This document shows, one piece after another, positions 47,803 to 58,392 of a DNA stretch of 64,000 nt. This stretch comes from Cryptomeria japonica. Taxonomy: Eukaryota; Streptophyta; Pinopsida; Cupressales; Cupressaceae. The notes under the pieces were generated by a model that ran no database searches, was not told the DNA's origin, and saw only the letters and a list, made by a program, of their open reading frames with translations. A program made the translations under genes and the position numbers. Position 1 is the first letter of the stretch. The number at the start of each line of letters is the position of its first letter. The stretch is taken from contig NC_081410.1 of NCBI RefSeq assembly GCF_030272615.1, forward strand, positions 505,461,442 through 505,525,441, given 5' to 3'.

Positions 47803-48720
47803 GTAGATCCCTTCTATGTTACTTTGTTAGTCAATAACCAGTTGATTAAAAACTATATGATAGACTCAGGAGTTGCTGCTAATGTAATGCCCTATGGTGT
47901 TATGAAAGAATTAGGGTTATCAGTAACCACTGTGTATGGGAAATGCTATGCCATGGATAACAGAAAAGTGCCTATGATAGGTACAATGAGAGATGTAGAA
48001 GTAAAAATAGCAGCATTTCCTAAAGCCACTTACAAAATGGATGTTATTGTTACTAATACTAAACCCCACTATGGTATGTTACTTTCCAGGCAGTGGGCAG
48101 CAGCAGTAGGGGGGAATGTTCAACTGGACTTGTCTTATGCTACTATTCCTATTGGTGGTAATCAGGTCAAACTATGCAAAGAGCCACGAGCTCCTAAGGT
48201 AATCGAAAATGTGGATCCTAGTATGCTTAATTGTATGATTGATGTAGATTTGGATAACTTCAGACTTCAACCAATTTCACCTCAATTGAAGAATACTGAT
48301 CCAATTGTAGTTGAGCTACAAGCACAGCAGTATGGGTTATGGCAGATGTATTTTGATGGAGCTTGCTCCAAAGAAAGATCTGGAGCAGGGGTTCTTTTTG
48401 TGTCCCCATCAGGTATAACTTTTAAATACTCATTCTTATTAGCATTCCAGTGCACAAATAATACTGCAGAGTATGAAGCCCTGTTACTAGAACTTGAGGT
48501 TGCAAAGAGGCATGGAATTCAACTATTGAAGGTAATGGGGGATTCAGAATTGGTTGTCTCTCAGGTGAGATCCAAATATGCATGCAAGAATGATAGATTG
48601 AAGCAGTACAAGCATGTTGTTTGGGATGTTATTGAGCATTTTGATGCATTTTCTATTAATTGGATAGAGTGAGCAAAAAATATTATGGCAGATTTCCTAG
48701 CTAATGTTGCTTTGAAAAAT
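47803..48720 (+). pseudogene. pol: Gypsy protease and upstream RNase H (element 6)
   Basis: Same frame as gag. Protease has MIDSGVAANVMP near 47860 and would mature the polyprotein. Next comes a complete RNase H fold at about 48340-48720. It shows YFDGACSK, NNTAEYEALLLEL, MGDSELVVSQ and NIMADFLANVA, so all four acidic catalytic positions are present. This is the plant/archaeal-type RNase H known as the second RNase H of Tat-type Gypsy elements. Here it precedes reverse transcriptase. A TGA at 48670-48672 (CGA or AGA to TGA) sits just before its last motif. Confidence 0.87.
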
Positions 48721-49290
48721 GATGATGTAACGCTAACCGGTATTTCCACTGTGGAAATAAAATCTAGGCCTGCTATCCCTGATAATGTGTACAATTGGCA
48801 AGTTTTTGCTGATGATGAAGACATTATTAGGTTTATCCAATGTGTTGATGATTATGATGGACAAAAGATTGATTGTAATGCATTGGTAGAAGTGGTAGAT
48901 AATAGAGAGACGGTGTTTGGATATGAGGTTGTCCAGTTGGAAACCAATGAGATACCTAAAGGGTTGGTGGAGCTGGAGAGCATGTTTAGTTATAATGATA
49001 GTCATTTACACCAGCAATCTACCACCAAGTTAGAAGAGTTAGAGGAGGTAAATCTGGGGACAGAATCATCCCCTAAGTTGGTATATATTGGAAAGAAATT
49101 ACCCCCTCATGTTAAGACTAACCTTATCAATTTATTGAAAATGTATAAGCATGTCTTTGCTTGGTCTTATGAAGACCTAAAGGCGTATAGACAAGATCTT
49201 TTTCAGCATGAAGTCCCTTTACTTCCAGATGTTAAGCCTTTTAGACAGAAACAGAGACCTATCAACCCTTTATTAGAAACTAAAATGTAA
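48721..49290 (+). pseudogene. pol: Linker between RNase H and RT (element 6)
   Basis: Same frame, about 190 codons, moderately acidic. The later part contains LGTESSPKLVYIGKKL and HVFAWSYEDLKAY, the conserved lead-in to Gypsy RT, then QKQRPINP. It ends in a TAA at 49288-49290. No enzymatic motif is seen in the first half. Confidence 0.8.
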
Positions 49291-50560
49291 CAAGAGTTGA
49301 CCAAATTGAGAGAAGGGGGGATTATCAAACCAATAAGGCATTCTTCATGGGTCTCTAATCTGGTCCCAGTAAGGAAGAAGAATGGAGACATCAGATTGTG
49401 TGTAGATTTTAAGAATCTGAATGTTGCTTCCCTAAAAGATAATTACTCATCCCCAAATATGGAAGCAATGCTACAAAGAGTGATAGGTTGTGATCTTTTA
49501 TCCATGATGGATGGTTTCTCAGGATACAATCAGGTGTTGGTGAAGGAGTCTAAACAGTTTAAAATAGCTTTCACTACTCCATGGGGAACCTATGTATATG
49601 TGAGGATGCCATTCGGTTTTAAAAATGTAGGAGCTACATTTCAGAGAGCTATGGATGTGGCTTTTAAAGAATTCATAAATATCATCATGGTAGTTTACCA
49701 AGATGATCTAACTTGTTTCTCAAAGAAAGCTGATGATCATTGTGGACATCTAGAGAAGGTGTTCGATAAAGCCCTGGAATTTGGTGTATCACTTAATCCC
49801 AAGAAATGTCATTTTGGGGTCACTGAAGAAAAGTTATTGGGACACATAGTTTCCAAGGAAGGGGTAAGAATAGACCCTGAGAGAATTGAAGCAATCAATA
49901 GGGTGTCTGAAACTAAAAATGTGAAAGGTATCCAATCCTTTTTAGGTAAAGTAAATTTTGTCAGGAGATTCATTGCAAACTTCGCAGAGATAGTGAATCC
50001 TATTGTCAAATTGCTTAAGGATACAAAGTTTCATTGGGATCAAGAAGCTTCAAAAGCTTTTGATGAGATTAAGAAGGCAATCCAGGAGGCACGAGTGTTG
50101 AAATCCCCTGATTATAGTAAGTCTTTTTCTCTATTTTCTTTTGCTTCATATCACACGGTGGCTGCAGTACTATTACAAAAGGACAATGAAGGATATGAAC
50201 ATCCCATAGCCTTCTACAGTAAATCTTTGCAAGCAGCAGAACTAAAATATGAAACCATGGAGAAACAAGCTTATGCCCTAGTTAAGGCTGTTAAGGCTTT
50301 TAGGCCATATTTAGTTAATGCAAACATTATTGTCTATGTCCCACATGCTGCAGTTAAAGATATTTTGTCTCAGTCTGAGGTTACTGGGAAGAGATGCAGA
50401 TAGATTAATAGAATTCAGGAGTTCAACTTGGAGATAAAGATCACCAAATTGGTGAGAGGGTTAGGTTTGGCTAAGCTCATGACTGAGTCAAATCTCATGA
50501 ATGTAGAAGTACACAATGTTGAGGTTAGAGATGCTATGGTCACTAGTATTGAGAGGCAAC
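49291..50560 (+). pseudogene. pol: Gypsy reverse transcriptase and degenerate RNase H (element 6)
   Basis: RT shows GGIIKPIRHSSWVSNLVPV, RLCVDFKNLN, the first catalytic Asp region MMDGFSGYNQ, FTTPWGTYVYVRMPFG and the active-site box VYQDDLTCFSK, where Gln replaces the usual Leu or Ile of YLDD/YIDD. The thumb and connection follow with LLGHIVSKEGV. After it comes an RNase H of the Gypsy type, with PIAFYSKSLQ and EKQAYALVKAVKAF. It lacks the first Asp (FASYHT) and looks catalytically dead, as is usual when a second RNase H exists. The stop at 50401 is probably TGG to TAG. Confidence 0.9.
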
Positions 50561-51818
50561 CCTAGTACACAGAGATAATCCAAGTGTTGAGAGGTGATAT
50601 ACTCCCAGAAGAAATGACATACAATTAGAAAAGAACTTTGAAACTCAAGTCCCAAAAGTATGTGCTCATTCAGGGTGATCTTTTTTGGAGAAAAAGAGAT
50701 GGAGAGTTACTAATGTGTTTGGATGAATTTCAAGCTAAACAGGTGTTGATCGAAATGCATGATGGAGTATGTGGAGGTCACTATTCTGCTAAGACTACTG
50801 CTGGTAAGATAATATGAGCTGGGTATTATTGGCCTACCTTATTTAAAGATACCCATGCACATGTTCGGAGATGTGATCCATGTCAAAGATTCTCCTCCAA
50901 GCTCAAGTATGAAGGAGCCTTACCCCTAAATCCAGTCTCTGTAGAAGCTCCTTTTGTCCAGTGGAGCATTGATTTTATTGGAGAAATTGTTGAGAAGTCA
51001 GGGAGAGGTCATGGATGGATCATAGTGGCCACTGATTATTTCACCAAATGGATAGAAGCCATCCCTACAAGTAGAGCTACTCGTAAAATTGTCATTGATT
51101 TCCTGATGGATAGTATTGTGACTAGATTTGGAACACCTGCAAAATTGGTAATGGATAATGCTATGTGTTTCAGATCAGAAGAATTTGTAGGCTTTTGAAA
51201 TAGTCACGGTATACTCATGTCATACTCATCACCTTATCACCCTCAGGGGAATGGACAAGCAGAATCTAGCAATAAAAGCTTGTTGAATATATCAAGAAAA
51301 TCGTAGAGGAGAATAAAAGATCTTGGGATCAAAAGTTGAAGTTAGCTCTGTGGGCAGATAGAATAACAGTTAAAAAATCCATTGGAATGTCACCTTTTGA
51401 GTTGGTTTATGGTACCCAAGCCAGACTGCCGGTAAATAACCTACTTCCAGTGTATAAGTTTTTGCAGAATGAGGACATGGAGGTATCTGAACCAATGGAA
51501 AACTGAATGATCCAAATTGTAGAAATGGAGGAGCTTAGGACTTCTGCCCATAAGAAAAATCAGAAGATCCAGTTGTAGTCAAAGTATCTTTTTGATAAAA
51601 GGACATCACTAAGGAAGTTTCAAATTGATGACATGGTTCTTCAGTGGAATGCAAAAGGACAGGATAAAGGAAATCATAAAAAATTTGAATCACTATGGAT
51701 TGGCCCTTTTGTGGTTTATGACCTAAATGGTAAGGATTCATATTTCTTGAAGAATATGGATGATGAAATGCAGGAATTTCAGTTGCACGGACAATTCCTG
51801 AAGCAATATTTCTCTTAA
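50561..51818 (+). pseudogene. pol: Gypsy integrase (element 6)
   Basis: Integrase would join the cDNA to the target. The zinc-binding part is present as HDGVCGGHYS and CDPCQRF, broken by a TGA near 50816. The core has WSIDFIGEI, LVMDNAMCF and GNGQAESSNK, so D, D and E are kept. A stop lies at 51196. A frameshift near 51280 moves the rest into another frame, where SIGMSPFELVYGT and the C-terminal GPFVVYDL segment follow. The end is the TAA at 51816-51818. No chromodomain is visible. Confidence 0.88.
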
Positions 51819-51953
51819 TGTCCATGCACGATAGGTCCTTTGTTTGTATATATTTTGTTTTCTTTCCTGTTTTTCTGGTTTTGGTCTGTTTCTCCAAAGT
51901 TTCTAAGTTTTCTTATGTTGATCTCGCAATCAACCATCCCCAGTCAGAGCCGT
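51819..51953 (+). other. Short 3' tail of element 6
   Basis: 135 bp between the pol stop and LTR copy C. It is pyrimidine-rich. No clear polypurine tract stands before the LTR; the last bases read CAGTCAGAGCCGT. Confidence 0.6.
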
Positions 51954-52304
51954 TGTTATCACTGATTAAAATTGGGTTTTTCTTTTCCCATGATTGGCTA
52001 TGGTATGTTCAATTTTTTTGAATAGGGTGTATTTCCAAATGCTTTGGCTTTGTTCTAGACTTTAAGGGTTTAAGGGTTTTTGATTTTAGATCCTATCGTA
52101 TTTGTTTTAAACCCTCTAGTTTCTAATCTGTCGTTACTTTATTCACTTAAGTAATGGGTCGCGGGATCGTAGGATGTGTTCCCCCTTGTTGTTTGCCTAG
52201 GCGGTTATGTTGATTAATCAAAAATTTTATGCCTTGTATATTTTTCTTCTAAAGTTGTCGGGCCCAGTAACTAGTGCGCATCTCGCGGATGGATCCATGG
52301 CTCA

Positions 52305-53445
52305 CGTTATTTCGCTAGGCAAAGTTGCGCGTAGTTTATACCCCGCAAAATAGCGAAAACCACATGGCAGACCACATAGATGGTCCAACTGGTCTTTGAC
52401 AGCGAGTAAAATGACGGCACATGGCACAGGTCACAACAGTCAGCAGGTCAGGTGTTCATAATGAGTCAGCGGGCCCACCCCTCTTGAGAGCCTTTTCAGA
52501 GGATTAAATGCCGATCAACTTCAGAGATGATCCAATGGCCTGCGCTATTTCGCAAGGGTAAGGTGCTCACTCTTTATACCCGCGAAATAGCGAGAATGAA
52601 CGAGAACCGTCCACATGTCATGATAATGACCTAGAGGATAGAGTTGTTGAGACGAAAGTGGGGCCCCATGGTTTTCTTTTGGCAAATGACAGAGCGACAA
52701 ATCAGCACTGAAAGTGACAGGGCGCTAGGTGTTCACGATGAATCAGCGGGCCCACCCCTCCTGAGAGCCTTTTCAGAGGATTAAATGTCGATCAACTTCA
52801 GAGATGATCCAACGGCCCGCGCTATTTCGCAAGGGTAAGGTGCTCACTCTTTATGCCCGTGAAATAGCGAGAATGAATGAGAACCGTCCATGTGTCATGA
52901 TAATGACCTGGAGGATAGAGCTATTGAGACGAAAGTGGGGCCCCATGGTTTTCTTTTGGCAAATGACAGAGCGACAAATCAGTTCCGAAAGTGACAGGGC
53001 GCCAGGTGTTCACGATGAGTCAGTGGGCCCACCCCTCCTGAGAGCCTTTTCAGAGGATTAAATGTTGATCAACTTCAGAGATGATCCAACGGCCCGCGCT
53101 ATTTCGCAAGGGTAAGGTGCTCACTCTTTATGCCCGTGAAATAGCAAGAATGAACAAGAACCGTCCACGTGTCATGATGACATGTGGTCTAAGAAGAAAG
53201 TATGGGCCCACCAAGGTGGAAACGTCGGTATAAAAGAAAGACACGCGGCCAGTGTCAAGTGGAATGTGAAGGGGATTTCAAGGCCAATGATTAGACGCCA
53301 CATGGTATTATGTAGCCAATAGAAAAGCAGGACCCAGAGAAAAGCCAAAGCCGTCAGTTAATCTAATGCTCGATCAAGTTTCTTTTGATCGAACGGTTGG
53401 CGTTATTTCGCAGGACTAAGCTGCCCAATAGTTATGCCTCGCAAA
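52305..53445 (+). repeat. Stem-loop motifs and 277 bp array in LTR copy C
   Basis: Unit starts at 52513, 52790 and 53067 repeat the exact 277 bp spacing of copy A. Arms CGCTATTTCGC and GCGAAATAGC are present in each unit, some with single changes, plus related arms before (52305) and after (about 53401-53452) the array. Confidence 0.88.
53229..53236 (+). promoter_or_regulatory. TATA box of LTR copy C
   Basis: TATAAAAG in the same context as in copy A, 598 bp upstream of the ORF start. Confidence 0.6.
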
Positions 53446-53826
53446 GTTGCGAAAGAACAAAATGAAGCACTTGCAGGAATATTGTGACCCGTTGGAGCGA
53501 AAAATATGAATTCTTGTATGAATTCAATTTCGAAGGAACGGCCGAAGCATGCGGAATCAATGTTACAGTTAAGGCCCTGAGTACAAATATTTGATTTCCT
53601 AACAACCGAGTAAAGATATCTTTTAAAGGATTTTGCAGAAGAGAAGACGCAGAGTTATTTTCCTGATATACAGAGCAAGTCGGTTCAGTTGCAGAGCAAA
53701 TTCCTTCAAGCAAAGAACAGGTTCTCTTGTACTTTTGTGTAGCAATTCTTGTGCAGTGTTCTAAAATAGATAATTAATTCTTCGTAGAGTTGTTTAAGAG
53801 TGGCATTTATTTCTTGCATTTACAAA

Positions 53827-56800
53827 ATGGCTCCTAAAAGGGAATTCTCCGGCAAGGTTAACTATTTAGAAAGAAGTGTATGTGATGATTTTTTAGAACA
53901 GTTGACGTTGTCAACCAATCAGGCATCAAAGGCTAAAGAGTTAGTGCCCAGGGCTCCCCGTCTAAAAGTAGGAGAAGGATTATATGACAAAGGCAATTGG
54001 TTGAGAGACCCACAGGTTGGACTATCTGGGTTGCGGTTATTCAAAGTGGGATTTGGAATGAGAAATTCTCCTGCCCCACAAAACAGTATCTGGGAACTAG
54101 ACGTTGGAAAACTAGTTGTCCTAGGAGTATTCATGGATACAGACCTGCTAACCCAAATGGCGTTAAATTATGATCCAGTCACAAGATGCATCCAGGATGT
54201 AAATGGGAAAACCCTTGTTGAAATTAATGCTGAAGAGTTTAGGATGGCATTTGGGCTTAATGAGTTCACAAACTTCCTAGAAGCTATAAATTTCACATCA
54301 TTGGCATAGAGGAGTCATCTCAGGAATGGGCCTCTCAAGGAACTTTTTGTAAAAATAGGAGGGTTAACAGTTGTAGGACCTAACACACAAAAGCCCTTCT
54401 CATTAAGCATGTTTACCCTGAGGGCTAAAGGAATGTACTGGGCACTTTGTCAAGTTCTAGGAGAAGATGCTAAAGCAAATATGCCAAATCATTACTTGCT
54501 AATGATTGTCCAGATTTTGAATCCTTCTCTTGCTATCACATTTGATTATGCCTCTTTCATTGCCGATGCTATCCATGGAGGGTTGATAGGAATAAAGAAT
54601 GGAAAGGTGGACAGACCTTTCGGATGGTATTCACTCTTAATGCACCTTTTTCTTTTCAAAGGTGGTGATTATTTTGCCAGTGGACTAGACCTGGTGAAGG
54701 AGAATGAAGGAGAAAAAATGCCAGTACAATTATGGAGTACTGTGTTGTCATGGGATAGAGAGGATGCTAGTTTTTTTAAGTTTGATAAATATTTCGCATC
54801 CAAAATAAGAACTCTCGTCTGCTCTAATAATCCAAGAGTCCCCAAGGTTCTTCTGGAACTCATAAGGCCAAAAGAATTCATAGAGAATATAAAAATTGTT
54901 CATAACTGGGGCGACATTTATTTATATCCAGTCTCCATAGTTTTCAAAGTTTTTGGTTTCAGGGGTACTCCATTTTTGTTACCTTACCAGGTCCCTCTCA
55001 AAGTGGGGATAGCGGAGATCCTTAGGCAAATTGGTTGCCTACAAGAAGCAAAGTTGACAGGCAGAGGTAAAGGGACTATTTTCCCTGCAGCTACCATAGC
55101 CCACCAATTTGTAATAATGAAGGTAGGCTGGAACTGCTTTGAGGATTTCCTCAAACCTTATCATTTGTCCACTGCAGTGTCCAGGTGTGCTGATCTAGAG
55201 GACTTCTTCAACGGTGTGTTTAGGAAGAAGGTAGCATGCAGAGGTAGGCCTCATCAATTCCAGTTTCCTAAAGACCTCATCAGAAATGATTTTGATCTAG
55301 ATGAGTAGGAGCTAAGGAAAGAAAAGTGGGAGGCTTATAAGAAAGCCTTGGATTTTGTGCATCAGTTTAATGCTAGCTATGACCCATTGTCTAGCTTCTT
55401 CCAACTAGAAGAGAAAATAAAGTTTTTGATTGTTTTCTTTGAGGATGTGATGCAAACACTGAAGGAGAAGAGGGAAGCTGTGATTAAGAGTAACCCTGAA
55501 AAAGCCAAAATGATCCTAAGCAGGTCAGCTTCCAGCAAAGCAATTCCTCCTGGTGATTACACACTGCACAAGAAATCAAGTTACAGTATGCTAGTGCCTA
55601 TAACAGGGGAGCCCTCTACATCCAAAGGAAAGAGGAAGATACAAGATGTCATTGACATCCAAGACAGCCCAAAGAAGAAAAGGGTGGGGAAGGAAGTGTA
55701 ATTAGATACACCTTTGTGTTCCCCATCCCAATCCCCTATCCATATAGGAGATGAACAAGCAGCACCTGAATACCTCTTGCAGTTGGGTAGTTTAGGGGAA
55801 ATTGCATGCACCTATGATGAAGTGGAGGAAGGGATGCCAAAAGAACCCATTGATGCTGAAAAGGACATCACCTCTACTGAACTTAAAGGCCAGGAGTGGG
55901 ATCTTGAGATAAAAAAGGCAAGTAGTGTCTTTCTAGCTGATGACAATTTTGTCACATCGGAAGCATTTGTGCAATTCATTTGGAAACAGCATATAGATAG
56001 ATATAATGCTAGATGTGAGACAAGAAAGGCTGAGCAGCCCAATAAAGATCCAACCTCAGTGGAAAAAGAAATAAAACAAGAGATGATGGAAGATATCAAA
56101 ACCATCACCCCTGAGCAGGAAGAGATATGGTAGCACAAGCTGGAGTGCTTATCTTACCAGAGTGGAACATTGCAGATGCCCTGGTGTTAGATGCAGTAAG
56201 AAAAGAGACTAAACCCATGGAAGGGGTAACTTTCAATAAAAATAATGCTGCACTAGTTATGTGGTCTCTCAAAAGAAATGAGAGCAAGAAAGGCAAAGAT
56301 ACCCCAGGGTCAAGTTACCTTGGTGGAATGATGGTAAAGAGAGTGCAAAGTACAGGGGTAGTAGAAGCTGCTAGCACTGTGCTAGAAATTGCAAAATTCA
56401 GTCTTGCAGTGGCAGAGAAGGAAGCCAAAGAAAAAGAGGCCCTCCAAATTAAGTTGGAAACAATTTTAAAGGCCTATAACAGTGCCAAGGAGGAGGTAAG
56501 AGGTAAAGATAGCATCATTGCTAAATTGTAGAGCCAGTTGATGGGACAATACCAACAAGGTGAGTCTTCAACACTGATGATTTCCTCTTCTCCTGCAAGA
56601 CCTCCACCTAATAGTCCCATCATTGAACTTCCACCATCTCTAGCACCCTCCATCTCTCAAATGATTGAGATTACTCCCCAGGATTTAGAAAACCTGAAAC
56701 AGGCTCAAGCCTTATATGCAGGGAAGTATGAGGAGAAAGTAAGGGCCACAATCTCCAGTTTTGCAGATACAATAAATGCCTCATTGCTTTACAACAATGT

Positions 56801-57413
56801 GGGAAAAATTATGGAGATATGGAATGAGCTGAGGAGAGATAAGGCCATTTTGACACCCGTTTTTGATAGATGGAGGCCTAGGTAGCAAGATCTAGAGTTC
56901 ATGTGTGTATCATGTGATGAAGCAAGAGCCAATCCCATCATCAAATCCACTTCTGATATTGCAAAAGTCTTAATGCAATTGGCGGCAGAAGTGGACAATG
57001 TGGATAGGAAGGTTAATTTGTGTAAGAAGGAATACACTGATCAAGTTTTTGAGTTGCTCCCAGGAATTTTTGCTAATCAGGATCAGTTAAAAGACAAGCA
57101 GATATGGCTTAAAGAGATAGAGGCTAAATTGTCAGCAAGAGTTAAAGGAATCATTGATCTTGATGATACTTCTTTCTTTGTCGTGACAATACAAGAGATA
57201 GAAAAAATTAAGTCACATTATGGTTTCCTTAATTCAGAAGTCAAGAAACTGAGAAATTCTTGGAAAAGGTTGACTAAAATTAAAGATGATGTGATTAATT
57301 TTTCATGGCCGACAGAAGAGATATATAGTGAGTGGACAACTAAATATGCTACCCAGGATCCGAAACAGTTGGAGAGTGCCCTTGAAAAGACAGAAGAGGT
57401 TGCAACAGAATAA
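53827..57413 (+). pseudogene. LTR-embedded ORF of unknown function, copy C
   Basis: Starts at the ATG at 53827 (MAPKREF). It has a private 15 bp in-frame deletion just before a TAG at 54307-54309 that is shared with copy A. Other stops are at 55306 (CAG to TAG), 55699 (CAA to TAA), 56529 (CAG to TAG) and 56883. A one-base loss in a G run near 56119 shifts the frame, at a different place from the shift in copy A. It ends at the same TAA as copy A. It is the third copy of the protein described at 38382-42023. Confidence 0.85.
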
Positions 57414-58392
57414 CAGGTTGAAGTAACTGCAGAGGCTGAAAAGTGCTTCTAACTGTTTTTGCGAAAAGCTTGTAACCTCTTTATTTTGAAAGAGATGATT
57501 GTAACAAACTCTCCTCGAAAGGTCCGAAGCTTTGTGCATCCATGTTGTTATAAATGGATACCAGGACTAGAGGAAAAGGGATCACAAAATTTTGTAAGAA
57601 AACGCTGCAGAAATTTATCCGAGCTTTTCTAAGTCTAATGGAGAATCAGAATTTATTGTAATATTTCTTGAACTGAATATCAATATACAGGCCATCCGTT
57701 TTGAGTAAAGCTTTGTGTTGTCTTCAAGTTCGTTCACAAATTTATTTACTATTTTCATTCTGAACAATCCAGGGTTGTTCCGTTTGAATGGAATTGCAAA
57801 GCAATTTTAGTATAAGTGTTTGTTAGCTTTTCTCTTTAGGAGGGAAATTAAATACGTGGGATCACTCATACCAGTAAATTCTTTGGGAGGAATTTTGAAT
57901 TTTGAGGACCATAGCTTAGTTTGGAATGCTTGAATTCTTGTATGTGTCAGGCATATATAAGGATTAATAGAAACCAAGCCGATGGGAAGCATAAAGATGT
58001 ATTGTTTGAGGAGTTTTATTTGAGTTTAGATGACTCTGTAACCTTGGATAAGGCACTGGTATTAATTGAAGTTGTTTATTGCATGTTTTGTTGATCGAAA
58101 TGTTGAATTTAAGTATAATTTTCATCCTTTGTTTTCAGTTGATTTCAAGGTGAATAAATCCACTGGTTTTCTGGAGTGGTTTGCTGTGGGTTTTTGTTTG
58201 AAAGTGTGAATTTAATTCATGAAGGTATACCCACCTGGGCTCCGAGGAAGCCTGAAGTGTAGAAGGTCTATCCAAACCTTGTCATATGTTGTCTAGAGAA
58301 TTTCTTTATCTCCGATATCTCTTCTGCACCAAGCTTAAATCATATTATTCTAAGGATATTAAAGGGAATCAGATTTTGAAGACAACATAGAC

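Larger units (their letters stand above)
28684..58387 (+). mobile_element. Element 6: Ty3/gypsy element with 6.4 kb LTRs
   Basis: LTR copies at 28684-35114 (6,431 bp) and 51954-58387 (6,434 bp) share the ends TGTTATC and GACAACA. They are flanked by cagac (28679-28683) and tagac (58388-58392), a five-base duplication with one transition. Between them lie a primer site, gag, protease, RNase H, RT, a second RNase H and integrase in the Gypsy order. Gag is interrupted by element 7 with an exact duplication, and the frame is preserved across it. Own length is about 20.0 kb. The upstream RNase H and the degenerate one after RT resemble the Tat-type branch. Confidence 0.93.
51954..58387 (+). repeat. 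3' LTR (copy C) of element 6, containing an ORF
   Basis: 6,434 bp, matching copy A along its length, with differences of a few percent by eye. It has the same three-unit 277 bp array (units at 52513, 52790 and 53067), a TATA box at 53229, the ORF and the same terminal part after it (57414-58387, non-coding). Confidence 0.92.
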
